DNA of 64,000 bases from assembly GCA_029593915.1 (NCBI GenBank), contig CP046147.1, positions 1,488,001 to 1,552,000 on the forward strand. The letters are read 5' to 3'. A program made the translations under genes and the position numbers. This stretch comes from Candidatus Lucifugimonas marina (GTDB taxonomy: Bacteria > Chloroflexota > Dehalococcoidia > Lucifugimonadales > Lucifugimonadaceae). Positions 52,115 through 61,644 of this stretch are shown piece after piece. Position 1 is the first letter of the stretch. Every line of letters begins with the position of its first letter. The notes beneath the pieces are model-generated. The model searched no databases. It was given only the letters and a program-made list of their open reading frames with translations, and was not told the origin of the DNA.

Positions 52115-53776
52115 TTGCAGTGTGTTGCCCGAGACCTTCAGATTTTGAGTCCAGTTTATCTAAATTCCAAAAAACTTGAAGCAAATCAAAACGATTCGTT
52201 ATTTGATTTCGCCGACTCTCTCTCGATTCGTGTGCCAACTTCCTGTGGACGAACTGGCGAGTGCCACGAATGTATCGTGGAAGTCCGAAAAGGTTCCGAG
52301 GCGCTCACCGCACCCACCGATGAGGAAAAATTCCTCCGTGGTGACTATCGACTCGCTTGTCAGGCGTGCGTTGCCGATCCTGAAGCCGATATCGATTTCG
52401 CGGTTCTGCGTCGCCAACCTCGAATTCTCACGACCGGAACGAAACGGCAAACAGAACTCAACCCTGCATACGTTCGAGTCGACGATGAAGTGGTCTATAA
52501 CGGCCCCGAAGGTCCTACCGTTGTAGACACATATCGCGGTGCTATCTACGGAATCGCAGCCGATTTGGGAACGACGACGGTTGTTCTTAATCTTGTGAAC
52601 CTTGAATCTGGCGACATTGAATACACGGCATCGTTCGAGAATCCACAACGTTTCGGTGGCAGCGACATCATGAATCGAATCAGCTACGACGGTGGCAGTG
52701 ATTCGGGTGAGCTGCGAGCTGTGATGGTTTCATCGATCAATTTCGAAATTGGTGAAATGGTTCGAGCGCTAAAAATCCGTCGTCGTCAGATCTTCGAAAT
52801 CGTCGCCGTAGGCAATACCACGATGCGCGATCTATTCTTCGGAATCGACGTTCAAAGCATCGGAACACGACCGTATAAATCTCTTATAGAAGATGAGTTC
52901 CGAGAGTCAGAACGGGCTACTACAGCACTAACAAAAAACGCCGCAGAACTTGAACTTCGAATTCACCCTAAGGCGACCGTATACGGCGGACCGCTAATTG
53001 CGTCCCACCTCGGTGCTGACACTGCCGCTGATCTACTCGCACTCGGAATAGAAGATCAAAAAGAACCGATCATTCTCGTCGATGTTGGCACGAACACCGA
53101 AGTCGTCATCGGAAACAGTGAACGATTGCTCGCTGCATCCTGCCCTGCGGGTCCAGCTTTCGAAGGTGGCGAGGTCACCTACGGAATGCCTGGATACGAC
53201 GGCGCTGTCGAAAAAGTGACAATCGATTCCGACGGCACCGCCAACTCGAAAGTTATCGGTGAAGCCGACCCAATTGGAATCTGTGGGTCAGGTCTTATCG
53301 ATCTTCTAGCCGAGTTACGTCGAACAGACTTGATGGACGAACTTGGCAAATTTGCCGACGGCTCAAGCGAATATGAATTTGCCGCCACCAACGAACTGAC
53401 CTTATCGCGAGCCGATATTTCCGCTCTCGCACAAGCCAAGGCAGCCAACTACTGCGGTCAGGCGATTGTGCTCAGAGAGTACGGGCTACCTCTCGAACAA
53501 TTCGAGAAGCTGTATCTTGCTGGTGGTTTCGCCAACTACGTTGATGAGACAAACGCTATCGATATTGGCTTCATCGCAAATATGCCAATAGAAAAGGTTG
53601 AGAAAGTCGGGAATGCGTCGCTCGAAGGCGCCGTGATCATGCTGCTTTCGACGATCAAACGCGACGAAATCGAAAAGTTGACCTCGACTATCGAGCACGT
53701 TGAACTCGAAACAGCCCCCGACTTCTTCGACTTTTTTGTTGAAGGCTGTTTGTTCAAGCCGATGGCAGCCGAGTAA
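52115..53776 (+). CDS. RACE: reductive activator of corrinoid enzymes
   Basis: A 553-residue protein with an N-terminal plant-type [2Fe-2S] ferredoxin-like domain (Cys44-x5-Cys50-x2-Cys53 in TSCGRTGECHEC, then Cys82 in RLACQACV) and a C-terminal ASKHA ATPase: GIAADLGTTTVVLNLVNL, IAVGNTTMRDLFFGI-like IVAVGNTTMRDL, PIILVDVGTNTEVVIG, PAGPAFEGGEVTYG and KLYLAGGFANYVD. RACE proteins use ATP to reduce inactive Co(II) corrinoid to Co(I). Its presence shows the neighbouring corrinoid is not repaired by an AdoMet domain. Starts at TTG 52115 or a later TTG. Confidence 0.92.
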   Translation: MQCVARDLQILSPVYLNSKKLEANQNDSLFDFADSLSIRVPTSCGRTGECHECIVEVRKGSEALTAPTDEEKFLRGDYRLACQACVADPEADIDFAVLRRQPRILTTGTKRQTELNPAYVRVDDEVVYNGPEGPTVVDTYRGAIYGIAADLGTTTVVLNLVNLESGDIEYTASFENPQRFGGSDIMNRISYDGGSDSGELRAVMVSSINFEIGEMVRALKIRRRQIFEIVAVGNTTMRDLFFGIDVQSIGTRPYKSLIEDEFRESERATTALTKNAAELELRIHPKATVYGGPLIASHLGADTAADLLALGIEDQKEPIILVDVGTNTEVVIGNSERLLAASCPAGPAFEGGEVTYGMPGYDGAVEKVTIDSDGTANSKVIGEADPIGICGSGLIDLLAELRRTDLMDELGKFADGSSEYEFAATNELTLSRADISALAQAKAANYCGQAIVLREYGLPLEQFEKLYLAGGFANYVDETNAIDIGFIANMPIEKVEKVGNASLEGAVIMLLSTIKRDEIEKLTSTIEHVELETAPDFFDFFVEGCLFKPMAAE

Positions 53777-53945
53777 CAACGCTGAACTGCTTGTTGCTCA
53801 CTAATACATGTTTGAGTGACCGGTTTCCCAGTATTTCCCTGTGCTACGTTTCAACCGCATGTGCCCAACATCACGGTCTTACTCCTACAAATACTGGCGA
53901 TTTGGGAACGTCTGATTACTAATTTGCGCGGTATCATTCGCCGCC

Positions 53946-54932
53946 ATGACTACCAAAGTATTAATTACCGACTACGTATGGCCTTCGACCGATCCTGAAC
54001 GTGAAGTTCTTGAAGCTGCGGGCATCGAGCTAGTAATAGCTCCTGACACCTCTGAAGCGACTCTCGCCGATCTTGCAAAAGATGTCGACGCGATCATGTT
54101 CTGTTTCGCGCAAGTCACGGGAAAAGTTCTCGAAGCCGCGACCAATTGCAAAATCGCAGCTCGCTACGGAATCGGCGTCGACAATGTCGATATCGCCAAG
54201 GCAACCGAACTCGGAATAGTCGTTACTAACGTTCCTGATTACTGCATGGACGAAGTTACCGACCACGCGTTGGGAATGATTCTTGCCTTGAATCGTCGAT
54301 TGGTCCCGCACACCAACACGGTAGTCAAAGGTGGCTGGAACGACGTGGCTCTCGATCAGCCTATGCACCGAACTCGGGGAGCAACTCTTGGTATCGTGGG
54401 CTACGGACGAATTGGTCGGTCACTCGCAGCCAAAGCTGTTGGATTCGGCATGAATATTCTTGCTTACGATCCAATGATTGAAGAAGGCTCCGAAGTCGAT
54501 GGTGCAAAAGCCGTTTCTCTCGATGACGTACTCGCCAACTCAGATTTCGTATCTCTCCACGTGCCGTTAATTCCCGCTACGCAAAACATGATCAGTGCGC
54601 CAGAATTGGCCAAGATGAAACCCGGCTCGATAATCGTGAACTGTGCACGCGGTGGTCTCATCGATGAGGATGCGCTCGCTGACTCTCTAGCTTCAGGGCA
54701 CACGGCAGGTGCAGGACTCGACGTAGTTGAACCGACTCCACCAGACCCTTCAAGCCCTTTGCTACAGCAAGAGAACGTGATCATCACGCCTCACACGGCA
54801 TTCTTCTCACAAGCATCGACTCTCGAACTTGAACGTCGAACTGCTCAGGAAGTTGTACGTGTACTGAACGGCGAGAAACCAGAGAATTTGATCAACCCAG
54901 ACGTGCTTGGTAGCGCACGATCAGGAATCTAA
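53946..54932 (+). CDS. C-terminal-binding-like D-2-hydroxyacid dehydrogenase
   Basis: A 328-residue NAD-dependent hydroxyacid dehydrogenase similar to phosphoglycerate dehydrogenase and CtBP-like enzymes. Marks are RYGIGVDNVDIAKATELGI, the loop GIVGYGRIGRSLAAKA, the catalytic Arg, Glu and His in IVNCARGGLIDEDAL and ITPHTAFFSQ. There is no ACT domain. It lies 169 bases after the RACE gene without an obvious element in between, so it may or may not belong to that operon. The stop falls just before the convergent tgpA remnant. Confidence 0.88.
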   Translation: MTTKVLITDYVWPSTDPEREVLEAAGIELVIAPDTSEATLADLAKDVDAIMFCFAQVTGKVLEAATNCKIAARYGIGVDNVDIAKATELGIVVTNVPDYCMDEVTDHALGMILALNRRLVPHTNTVVKGGWNDVALDQPMHRTRGATLGIVGYGRIGRSLAAKAVGFGMNILAYDPMIEEGSEVDGAKAVSLDDVLANSDFVSLHVPLIPATQNMISAPELAKMKPGSIIVNCARGGLIDEDALADSLASGHTAGAGLDVVEPTPPDPSSPLLQQENVIITPHTAFFSQASTLELERRTAQEVVRVLNGEKPENLINPDVLGSARSGI

Positions 54933-54938
54933 CCAGCT

Positions 54939-57192
54939 TTAGCTAATCTTCGAACGAAGATCTTTTGCATGGTCCAGCGCTGAAATCGTCTGGTCGGCAC
55001 TTATCGATGCCGATGAGAACGCCGCACGAGAAGCCGTGTCTGCAAGCCAATTCAAAGCTTCTGCGTCGTCTCCAGCAAAAAGTTGGGCTGCGAACGCGTA
55101 CTCGCGATACGATTCGTTTTCCATCCGGCGCCTGAACCCGTTCTTCGCTAGATGCTTTTCAGCAGATACGAATGCCGCAATGACTGCTTTTCGATCATTC
55201 CCATCGACCGTCAAGTAATCGAACTTTACATGTCTAGCCGACTCGCTTTTGCGGTAGAAGAATAAGTACCAAACTACGACTGCAGTGAATCCGAATGCAA
55301 CAAGAGCGAACAGCCCCCAGTTGAGTCCGTTTTTCACTGCGAACTCGAAGCCCTTCATCACTGCTCCCGGTGTTTTGCCGGCAGCTGCTGCCAGACCATC
55401 ACCAAGTCGTCGATCAAGCAGTGAACTCAGGCCTGACGGCGGAGCTTCTTCCAATTCAGCCGGGGTTGGCAGATCAGGGCGTGTAGATGCATCGAAAGGA
55501 ATCCAGCCTGCACCACGGAAGTAGATTTCCGACCATGCATGTGCGTCTTCTGGCGTGATCTTGATCGCACCTGAGTACGAGTTGTACTCACCCGGCAAAT
55601 ATCCAGTTGCGACCCGCGACTGCAAACCAGCCGAACGTGCCATCAGGGGCAATGCTGAGGCAAAGTCGATTGCCGATCCCGGCAGCTCTCCTATTACAAA
55701 TCGGTGCAGATCAGTTGACGGCTGCAAAGGTGATTCAGCGCGGTCGTCGTAATCGAGATTCTGAAGATACGAAGTTATCGCCGAAGCTTTGTCGAAATCG
55801 TTCTCGGCATCTTTCGTTAGGGCGTTGGCCAGTGTCCGTAGTTCGGGGAATCCTTGAGGAATCGTGCCGTATTCACGACCAATCCATTCACCACGATCTC
55901 GACGCAAAATGTCCGGGTCGGTCTCGGGCTGCTTGGAAACTACCTGATAGGTAGAACCTGGAGTCAGATTCATTCGCCCCCCTATTGTCACTGGGAACTG
56001 AAATCGCCAACGGTTCATACCCAGTCAACAGATTGTTTCCTAAATCCTGCTGAAGGAAATATGTCTGCAAATATCGGTCATGCTCTGCTGCGTCGGCCGA
56101 CTGTCCGTAAAGCGATTGGAACTGACGGTCGTCTTTAGTGGTTGAATACCACATACCAAGTTCATCATTCGCTTCAGGATCGAACGTGTCGTACGTCCTG
56201 CCTCGCCAGTAACTGGCCACAGCGCTGCGCACATATGCGATTCGGTCTCCGCCACCGATATCGCCAATCAGGGGCATTCCGTAAATCTCGCCAGTAGCTT
56301 CAGTCGCATCACCGATGAAGTCGTTCTGAACGGCAGGGCCATCGAGCGAACCACCCTGGGAGAAAAAGTCAGGATCTATCTGGGGTTGACTGAACAGATC
56401 GCCGTTCTGTTCTTCGAGCATAGATTGAGCCGTCTCAGGATCGACATTCGGCAATGGCGAGTCTTGCCCATTTACCGGAAGAAATGCTGCTCGTGCGGCT
56501 TGAGGTGTTTGAGATGTGTCCCACGGCAGAATCATGAACGAAGCGAACGACGCGATCACAACCGCTATTGCAGCTCCTGCCCAGTAAACAACCGAACCGA
56601 ATCGATTGCTGATGCCTTTTACCGATGCTCCAGCAGTTAAGTCGACGTACTGTGCGGTTGCATGAAGCATGACAACAATTGCCATATAGCCGCCGAGGAG
56701 TCCGACAAATTCGTTACCGAACGCCTTTTCTGCGGCGAAGAACATTACGAGTCCACTGAACACGAGCTGCGTGTAAAGCCCTGCCCTGGTTCGAGCGTCA
56801 AAAACAGAAGCTGCGCCTGCAATTAGCAAGAAATTAGCAACGGCAATACGGTTTCCCTGAAGCGCTTCCACTAGCTCGAAACGCATAGTCACGCCGGCCG
56901 TAATGATCGTCCCTGCGATCATCATCGAAATCCACGGCATGCGCCTCTTGATAGCTTTGACTGCGACCCAATGCCCTACCAGGGTTACGGGGATAGCGAG
57001 CAACGGGATCATCGTCGATACGCCGATGACGTACAGCGTCAAAGCCGCCCACACCGTTGCCGCCGCAGTGAGTACGCGTACCCGAACCGATAGTTCTGGA
57101 CGATCGTTAAATACTTTTCTGTACGCCTTACCAAGTGTTGATTCGTAGCGCTGCAGAGCAACTGAATCTGTAGTTCGCTGAGTTGTGGTCAT
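54939..57192 (-). pseudogene. TgpA-like transglutaminase membrane protein, frameshifted
   Basis: One gene in two frames. 57192-55888 has N-terminal helices of the DUF3488/TgpA type (about 25-230); 56018-54939 has the transglutaminase core (SRVATGYLPGEY, DAHAWSEIYFRGAGW) and a last membrane helix near residue 245. They meet at a run of six G on the minus strand (55982-55977); five G would join them smoothly (SVPSDNRG then RMNLTPGST). Separately, the catalytic Cys of the family (G-x-C-x-x-F-A) is Ala here (LPGSAIDFASA; codon GCA at 55673-55671). So the protein may be inactive even without the shift. The start overlaps the DUF58 gene by four bases. Confidence 0.8.
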
Positions 57193-58445
57193 GCCGCCAA
57201 CTCCTCTGAACCATCGAGCGTGTCGAATTCTGGAACCGGTGCTGTCGACGTGTACCCGCCGCTACCAACACCGTGCTCGAGTTCTCGGGCAGCCTTTGAG
57301 AACTCGCCTTTTCGGCAAGTAACGGCGTTAACACCGACAGAGTTCAACGAATTGACAGCAGAACCTGCGTCGTCACCTGGCATGAATCCTTCAAACACTA
57401 CGGCTGCTATTTCAGATCCAGCGCGAGCCATTGCCGTAAGGGACGCCAGCATTTCAGTATTAGAGGAATGTACAAACGCCAAAACTCGCTCGCCGACACT
57501 GACTTCCTCCGCCCAACGAGCGGATGTTCCTGCCGGCTGATCAGTGATTTTTGCAAGATCGACCATCACGTCTTGCCATGAAGTGCGGATCTCTCCGCCC
57601 TCGGTTGTTGCGATTCGGACGGTTCCCCCCGTATCGATCAATGGTGCTGCAGCTGTAGCTGCCATGCGCATGGCGTAATCGGACGGTCGATCACCGGTTT
57701 CCTGAACGGGCAAGTCGTCTGCATCAACCAAAATAGCTACCGAGCGTTCTGACCACGATTCGAACTCTTTCACTGCAAGTCGACCAGTCCGAGCTGAGTT
57801 ACGCCAGTGAATGTTTCGATATGGATCACCAGCCACATATCGACGAGTCCCGGCGACTTCGATACCAGAGCGTGATTTCGAAGCTCCTTCAGACACTCCC
57901 ATAGAAGATTCAAGAATTCCCACTTGAGAAATATCTTCCCAAGATGGAAACACCAAGACGGAATCGGTAGTCGTAAATTTACGCTCGCGTCGGAACAACC
58001 CAAACAACCCAAGCGACTCGACCGTTACCTCAGATAGATCGTGCATTCCCCGGGTCGACACAGAAGGCGTAGTCGTGCCCGAAGTGCGTGATCGCGGACC
58101 AACACCGACTAACACCATCTTTTGATCTGCAGCGCCTCGTTGTGACTCAACGGAGTATTGGACGTTAAGCAGAAATCTGGGAATCCACCATCGATTGGTT
58201 AGTTCGAGATCAACATCGAATGTTTGACCTTCAACAGGTCCTGCGAGATTGGCGCGTTACGCATACCGTTTCTCTCGACTAACTCGTATGCCGTAGACAG
58301 ACATCCAGGGAGTTACGGCAGAAAGAATCACAACTCCCCACAGCACAGCGTCGGCAAGGTGAACCCAACCAACTCGAGTTGCGCTCGCAATAAAGAACGC
58401 AGCGACGGCAGTTAGGACAAATCCAATACCTCTTCGTGTGATCAC
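57189..58445 (-). pseudogene. DUF58-domain protein with an in-frame TAA
   Basis: The minus-strand frame from GTG 58445 to 57189 would give 418 residues: two N-terminal helices (RRGIGFVLTAVAAFFIAS, DAVLWGVVILSAVTPWM), a beta domain (FDVDLELTNRWWIPRFLL) and the DUF58 core (VAGDPYRNIHWRNSARTGRLAVKEFE). A TAA at 58259-58257 interrupts it after residue 62 (SREKRYA-stop-RANLAG) without a frame change. DUF58 proteins act beside MoxR ATPases and TgpA, as here. CAA to TAA would explain it. A shorter product from ATG 58118 could be translated but would lack the membrane part. Confidence 0.82.
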
Positions 58446-58500
58446 GAGGAATATGACCTTTCTGCGTTTTCCTTAATAGGGGTGTAGATCACCTGCATGC

Positions 58501-59502
58501 CTACGAAGGCACCTGCGTCTCATCGATAGCGGTTCTTACGACGTCTTGCGCCGTCATGCTTGCCGAGGGTTGCATCATCAATCTGTGAGCAATTACAAAT
58601 ACTGCGATTTCAGAAACATCTTGAGGTTCAACGTATGAACGCCCGTCCATGGCAGCCCAAGCTTGCGCAGCCCGTTGTAGTGCGGCTCCACCACGTGGGC
58701 TTAGTCCGTGTCGAACCGCTGAATTAGATCGAGTTTGACCAGCCAGTTTCACGATGTACTGCCTAATCTTGTCGTCAACCTCGATCCGCTTGACCATCTC
58801 GCGCATCTCTACGATTCGTTCAGACGATATAACAGGGCTCGCCTCGGGCATGCCGTGCTGAGAACGGGAAAGAATCTCAACTTCCTGCTCAGGAGATGGC
58901 AATCCCATCCCCATAGACACCATGAACCGATCTTTCTGGCTGTCGGGCAACGGGAACGTGCCGTGACTTTCAGAAAGGTTTTGGGTTGCAATCACCATGA
59001 ATGGAGAAGGCAACTTCATCACATCGCCTTCGATTGACACCTGGTGTTCAGCCATCGCTTCAAGAAGGGCCGCCTGCGTGCGTGGTCCTGTTCGGTTGAT
59101 TTCATCGGCAAGAACAATGTTCGAGAAGATTGGACCCGGCACGAAATTGAAGGTCGAACTCTTCATGTCGAACACAGTAGTGCCAGTGATATCGGTTGGC
59201 AGTAGATCGGGAGTGAACTGAATTCGTTTGAAGTCAGAATCGATCGAATTCGAAAGGGTTTTACCGAGCAGAGTTTTACCAACACCGGGAACGTCTTCGA
59301 GCAGAATGTGCCCCTCAGCCAGCAAACCCAGTATCGATAGCTGGATAGTCTGCGGCGAAGTAACAACTACTCGCTGAACTTCTGTTCCAATGGTCGCTGC
59401 GTCATCGGCAAGCGCTCTGGTCATCGTGTCGTCGGGCATTCCAACTGTGAAGTCGAGTACTGCGTTGCCGCTTGAGATTTCGCTGGGAGCGATTGTATCC
59501 AA
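58501..59502 (-). CDS. MoxR family AAA+ ATPase
   Basis: A 333-residue chaperone-like AAA+ protein; MoxR ATPases activate or assemble partner proteins, often with DUF58 and vWA proteins. Walker A VPGVGKTLLGKTL, Walker B IVLADEINRTGP, sensor-1 VIATQNLSESHGTFPLPDSQ and arginine finger region RFMVSMG are intact. The C-terminal lid includes LSPRGGAALQRAAQAWA. It heads the MoxR-DUF58-TgpA operon, 55 bases upstream of the DUF58 gene, and is the only member of the three without damage. Confidence 0.94.
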   Translation of the reverse strand: MDTIAPSEISSGNAVLDFTVGMPDDTMTRALADDAATIGTEVQRVVVTSPQTIQLSILGLLAEGHILLEDVPGVGKTLLGKTLSNSIDSDFKRIQFTPDLLPTDITGTTVFDMKSSTFNFVPGPIFSNIVLADEINRTGPRTQAALLEAMAEHQVSIEGDVMKLPSPFMVIATQNLSESHGTFPLPDSQKDRFMVSMGMGLPSPEQEVEILSRSQHGMPEASPVISSERIVEMREMVKRIEVDDKIRQYIVKLAGQTRSNSAVRHGLSPRGGAALQRAAQAWAAMDGRSYVEPQDVSEIAVFVIAHRLMMQPSASMTAQDVVRTAIDETQVPS

Positions 59503-59631
59503 CGTTCGTGACCTTCCAACTGACTAACCTGAACTTGGTAGGTCTGCATGACATCGGCAATTTGACCGCTTCAATCTGAGAGTCGTGTACGACTAAAGGC
59601 GAACCGGTGCGCCTGCGCGCGAGCCCTACCG

Positions 59632-59744
59632 GGATAAATAACCCCGGCGGTGGAATTTCGAACGGTAACCCAAACGCAACTCCCGGCCAGAGCGCAAAGG
59701 GCACCGAACGAACATCCACCGCCAGGGCAGTATTACTAATATCC
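59632..59744. other. Extended-hairpin segment in a 466-base intergenic gap
   Basis: Between moxR and the sugar isomerase gene I see no convincing gene. The centre can fold into a long hairpin: GGATA (59632-59636) with TATCC (59740-59744); CCC (59642-59644) with GGG (59725-59727); GGCGGTGGA (59646-59654) with TCCACCGCC (59715-59723), nine perfect pairs; CGGT with ACCG (59663-59666, 59703-59706); CCC with GGG (59669-59671, 59699-59701); CGC with GCG. A minus-strand frame of 141 codons (59827-59402) also crosses here and overlaps moxR, but it matches no family I know. A structured RNA is the better guess. Confidence 0.4.
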
Positions 59745-59968
59745 GCAGCCCCTAATAATCTGTCGCTCGGTATACACACCAGATCATTGAGGGATAAGAC
59801 CCCAGCTTGAATGCGTAATTTGCGCAACGCCTACAACGCGTTGCTATTGTGTGCCAGCCCTCATATTCCGTTTGATTTAGGCGTGTTGAACGTTCTATTG
59901 AGGGTCACCGTTGCTAGAATCGCTGGCGTTTTCCGGCAACATCTAAAACCTAACGAGGAACTATTTCC

Positions 59969-60805
59969 GTGGCATTTACTCTTGGATATTCGACTTACGC
60001 ACTACGCATGGTCGACCCGTTCGACGCTGTCAAACTGATCAAAGATACCGGATACGATGCTTTGGAAATATGCGCTGCAGATGGCTGGCCTTCGTCACCC
60101 CTCGATTTTTCTTCGAGCAAGCAGACGGAATTGGCAAAGCTTTCACAAGATCTAGGATTCGAGTCGCCGATCATGTTCGCCTTGATCGATGTGTGTGCTC
60201 CGCATTCTGATCGAATGGCAATGCTTGAGCTAACCAAGAAGAAATTCGAGATGGCTCAACGACTCCACTACGACGATTCGCCGATTTTGATTACGACTAC
60301 GCCGGGGCACTCGGCACCACCGTGGTCATCTGGAAGAGAGCAAATTCGAGATGCATTCCTGTCGCTAGCGGACATGGCTGCCGAAAACGACATCATCGTC
60401 GCCATCGAAGCTCACGCGGGGACTGATTTCGAAACACCTGAGAAAGCCGTTTGGATGATGGAGCAAACACAACATCCTAGTTTGAAGCTTGATCTCGATA
60501 TATCGCATTTCGTCGTTGAAGGCAGCGAGATGGTTCACAGCGTGAACATAACTGCAGAGCATTCGGCAATGGTTCACATAAAAGACGGCGAGAAGATCGA
60601 TGGTGATGTGCAGTTCTGTTTGCCAGGCGATGGCGGCATCGATATCCCCGCGTTCATGACTGCGCTGCGCTCGAACGGACTTGAACATTTGCCGGTGTTT
60701 GCTGAGGTGAGTGTCCAGCAGTCACGAGAGAGTGATTACAGCCCTCGTGGTGCAGCAGAGTTCTGTTATAACGCTCTAGATTCTGCACGCAAAGCTATCT
60801 CTTAA
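59969..60805 (+). CDS. Sugar phosphate isomerase/epimerase-like TIM-barrel protein
   Basis: A 278-residue protein of the xylose-isomerase-like (AP endonuclease 2) fold. Typical marks are YDALEICAADGWPSS, the metal-ligand Glu in IIVAIEAHAGTDFETPEK, LKLDLDISHFVVEG, MVHIKDGEKIDGDVQ and FAEVSVQQSRESDY. Members include inosose and other sugar isomerases, epimerases and dehydratases; the substrate is unknown. Start GTG 59969, after GAGGA. It is followed 41 bases later by a VOC protein, perhaps in one transcript. Confidence 0.85.
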   Translation: MAFTLGYSTYALRMVDPFDAVKLIKDTGYDALEICAADGWPSSPLDFSSSKQTELAKLSQDLGFESPIMFALIDVCAPHSDRMAMLELTKKKFEMAQRLHYDDSPILITTTPGHSAPPWSSGREQIRDAFLSLADMAAENDIIVAIEAHAGTDFETPEKAVWMMEQTQHPSLKLDLDISHFVVEGSEMVHSVNITAEHSAMVHIKDGEKIDGDVQFCLPGDGGIDIPAFMTALRSNGLEHLPVFAEVSVQQSRESDYSPRGAAEFCYNALDSARKAIS

Positions 60806-60846
60806 CCATTGTTCCTATACTCAATCTAGGCATAAATACACACCAA

Positions 60847-61272
60847 ATGGCAAAAATCAAAATTAATACAATTCATCACCAGTCGATGCCGATGCGTGAT
60901 CGTGGCCGTGCTCTTGGTTTCTGGCGAGACCTGTTGGGTCTGGAGATCATTCCGTCGCAAGAGACAGGCGATGGGCTGATCTGGATGCAGGCCGCCGACG
61001 GGACGATGGTTCACCTTGTTCAACGTCCCGCCGACGACACCCCGAATATTCACACAGCATTCGAAGTAGACGATTTCGACGAAGCGCTTGAAGCGATGAC
61101 CGCGGCAGGATACGAGATCATCAAGGGTCCCGTCGAACGAGCGGACGGTCAACGAGCGTTCTACGTATACGACCCCGAGGGAAATCGGCTCGAGTTCGCT
61201 ACAAAATCGGGCTTAAAGCCATCAAATAGAGTCGTCGACGAAATGGGCTACAGCCGCGATGGTGAGGATTAG
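60847..61272 (+). CDS. VOC-family (glyoxalase/dioxygenase-like) protein
   Basis: A 141-residue vicinal-oxygen-chelate protein: two beta-alpha-beta-beta-beta modules. Metal-ligand residues are His in INTIHHQSMPM, His in GTMVHLVQRP and Glu in EGNRLEFATKSG. Also DRGRALGFWRDLLGLEIIP and RAFYVYDPEGNRLE. The family spans glyoxalase I, fosfomycin resistance and extradiol dioxygenase proteins, and the exact role is not readable. It may be co-transcribed with the sugar isomerase gene. Confidence 0.88.
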   Translation: MAKIKINTIHHQSMPMRDRGRALGFWRDLLGLEIIPSQETGDGLIWMQAADGTMVHLVQRPADDTPNIHTAFEVDDFDEALEAMTAAGYEIIKGPVERADGQRAFYVYDPEGNRLEFATKSGLKPSNRVVDEMGYSRDGED

Positions 61273-61424
61273 AGATTCAACGAACCACAAGAACCGAGCA
61301 AAGGGTTCACACAACACGAGCCTAATTACTGATCTGAATCACGTTGCTCATCTTACGGTCGCGTCGTAATCTTTAAACGTGCTTTGGAACTGGGCGCACG
61401 AACCAGTGACCCGGTACAGAACGC

Positions 61425-61499
61425 GCCAACGTAGCTCAGTGGTAGAGCAGCTCATTCGTAATGAGCAGGTCGTGAGTTCAATCCTCACCGTTGGCTCCA
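61425..61499 (+). tRNA. tRNA-Thr (anticodon CGT)
   Basis: The tRNA body is 72 bases plus encoded CCA (61497-61499). Acceptor stem GCCAACG pairs with CGTTGGC, discriminator T. D-arm region TAGCTCAGTGGTAGAGCA, anticodon stem GCTCA/TGAGC with loop TTCGTAA (anticodon CGT, reading ACG), T-arm GTGAGTTCAATCCTCAC. All arms pair. It is the only tRNA I find in the window, and a terminator follows 10 bases later. Confidence 0.97.
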
Positions 61500-61509
61500 T
61501 ATGAATACA

Positions 61510-61543
61510 AAAGCCTTCAGCCGTTCCGCTGGAGGCTTTTTTT
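61510..61543 (+). terminator. Terminator after tRNA-Thr
   Basis: AAAGCCTTCAGC (61510-61521) and GCTGGAGGCTTT (61528-61539) form twelve pairs with one wobble and a six-base loop, followed by a T-run to 61543. It is typical of a tRNA transcript end and lies ahead of the dipeptidase gene. Confidence 0.93.
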
Positions 61544-61644
61544 ATTCTGAAAGACGCCCTTTCATGCCTAAATCTTCGGCTAATATCACGGCACAGTTGG
61601 CAATCTGCCAAACATGAGAATCGGAATATCAGCGGAGTCAATCT

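Noticed and set aside
59402-59827. Minus-strand frame of 141 codons as a real gene
   Set aside because: It overlaps the moxR start, matches no family I know and its end runs inside moxR; the hairpin structure is a better explanation, though not proven.
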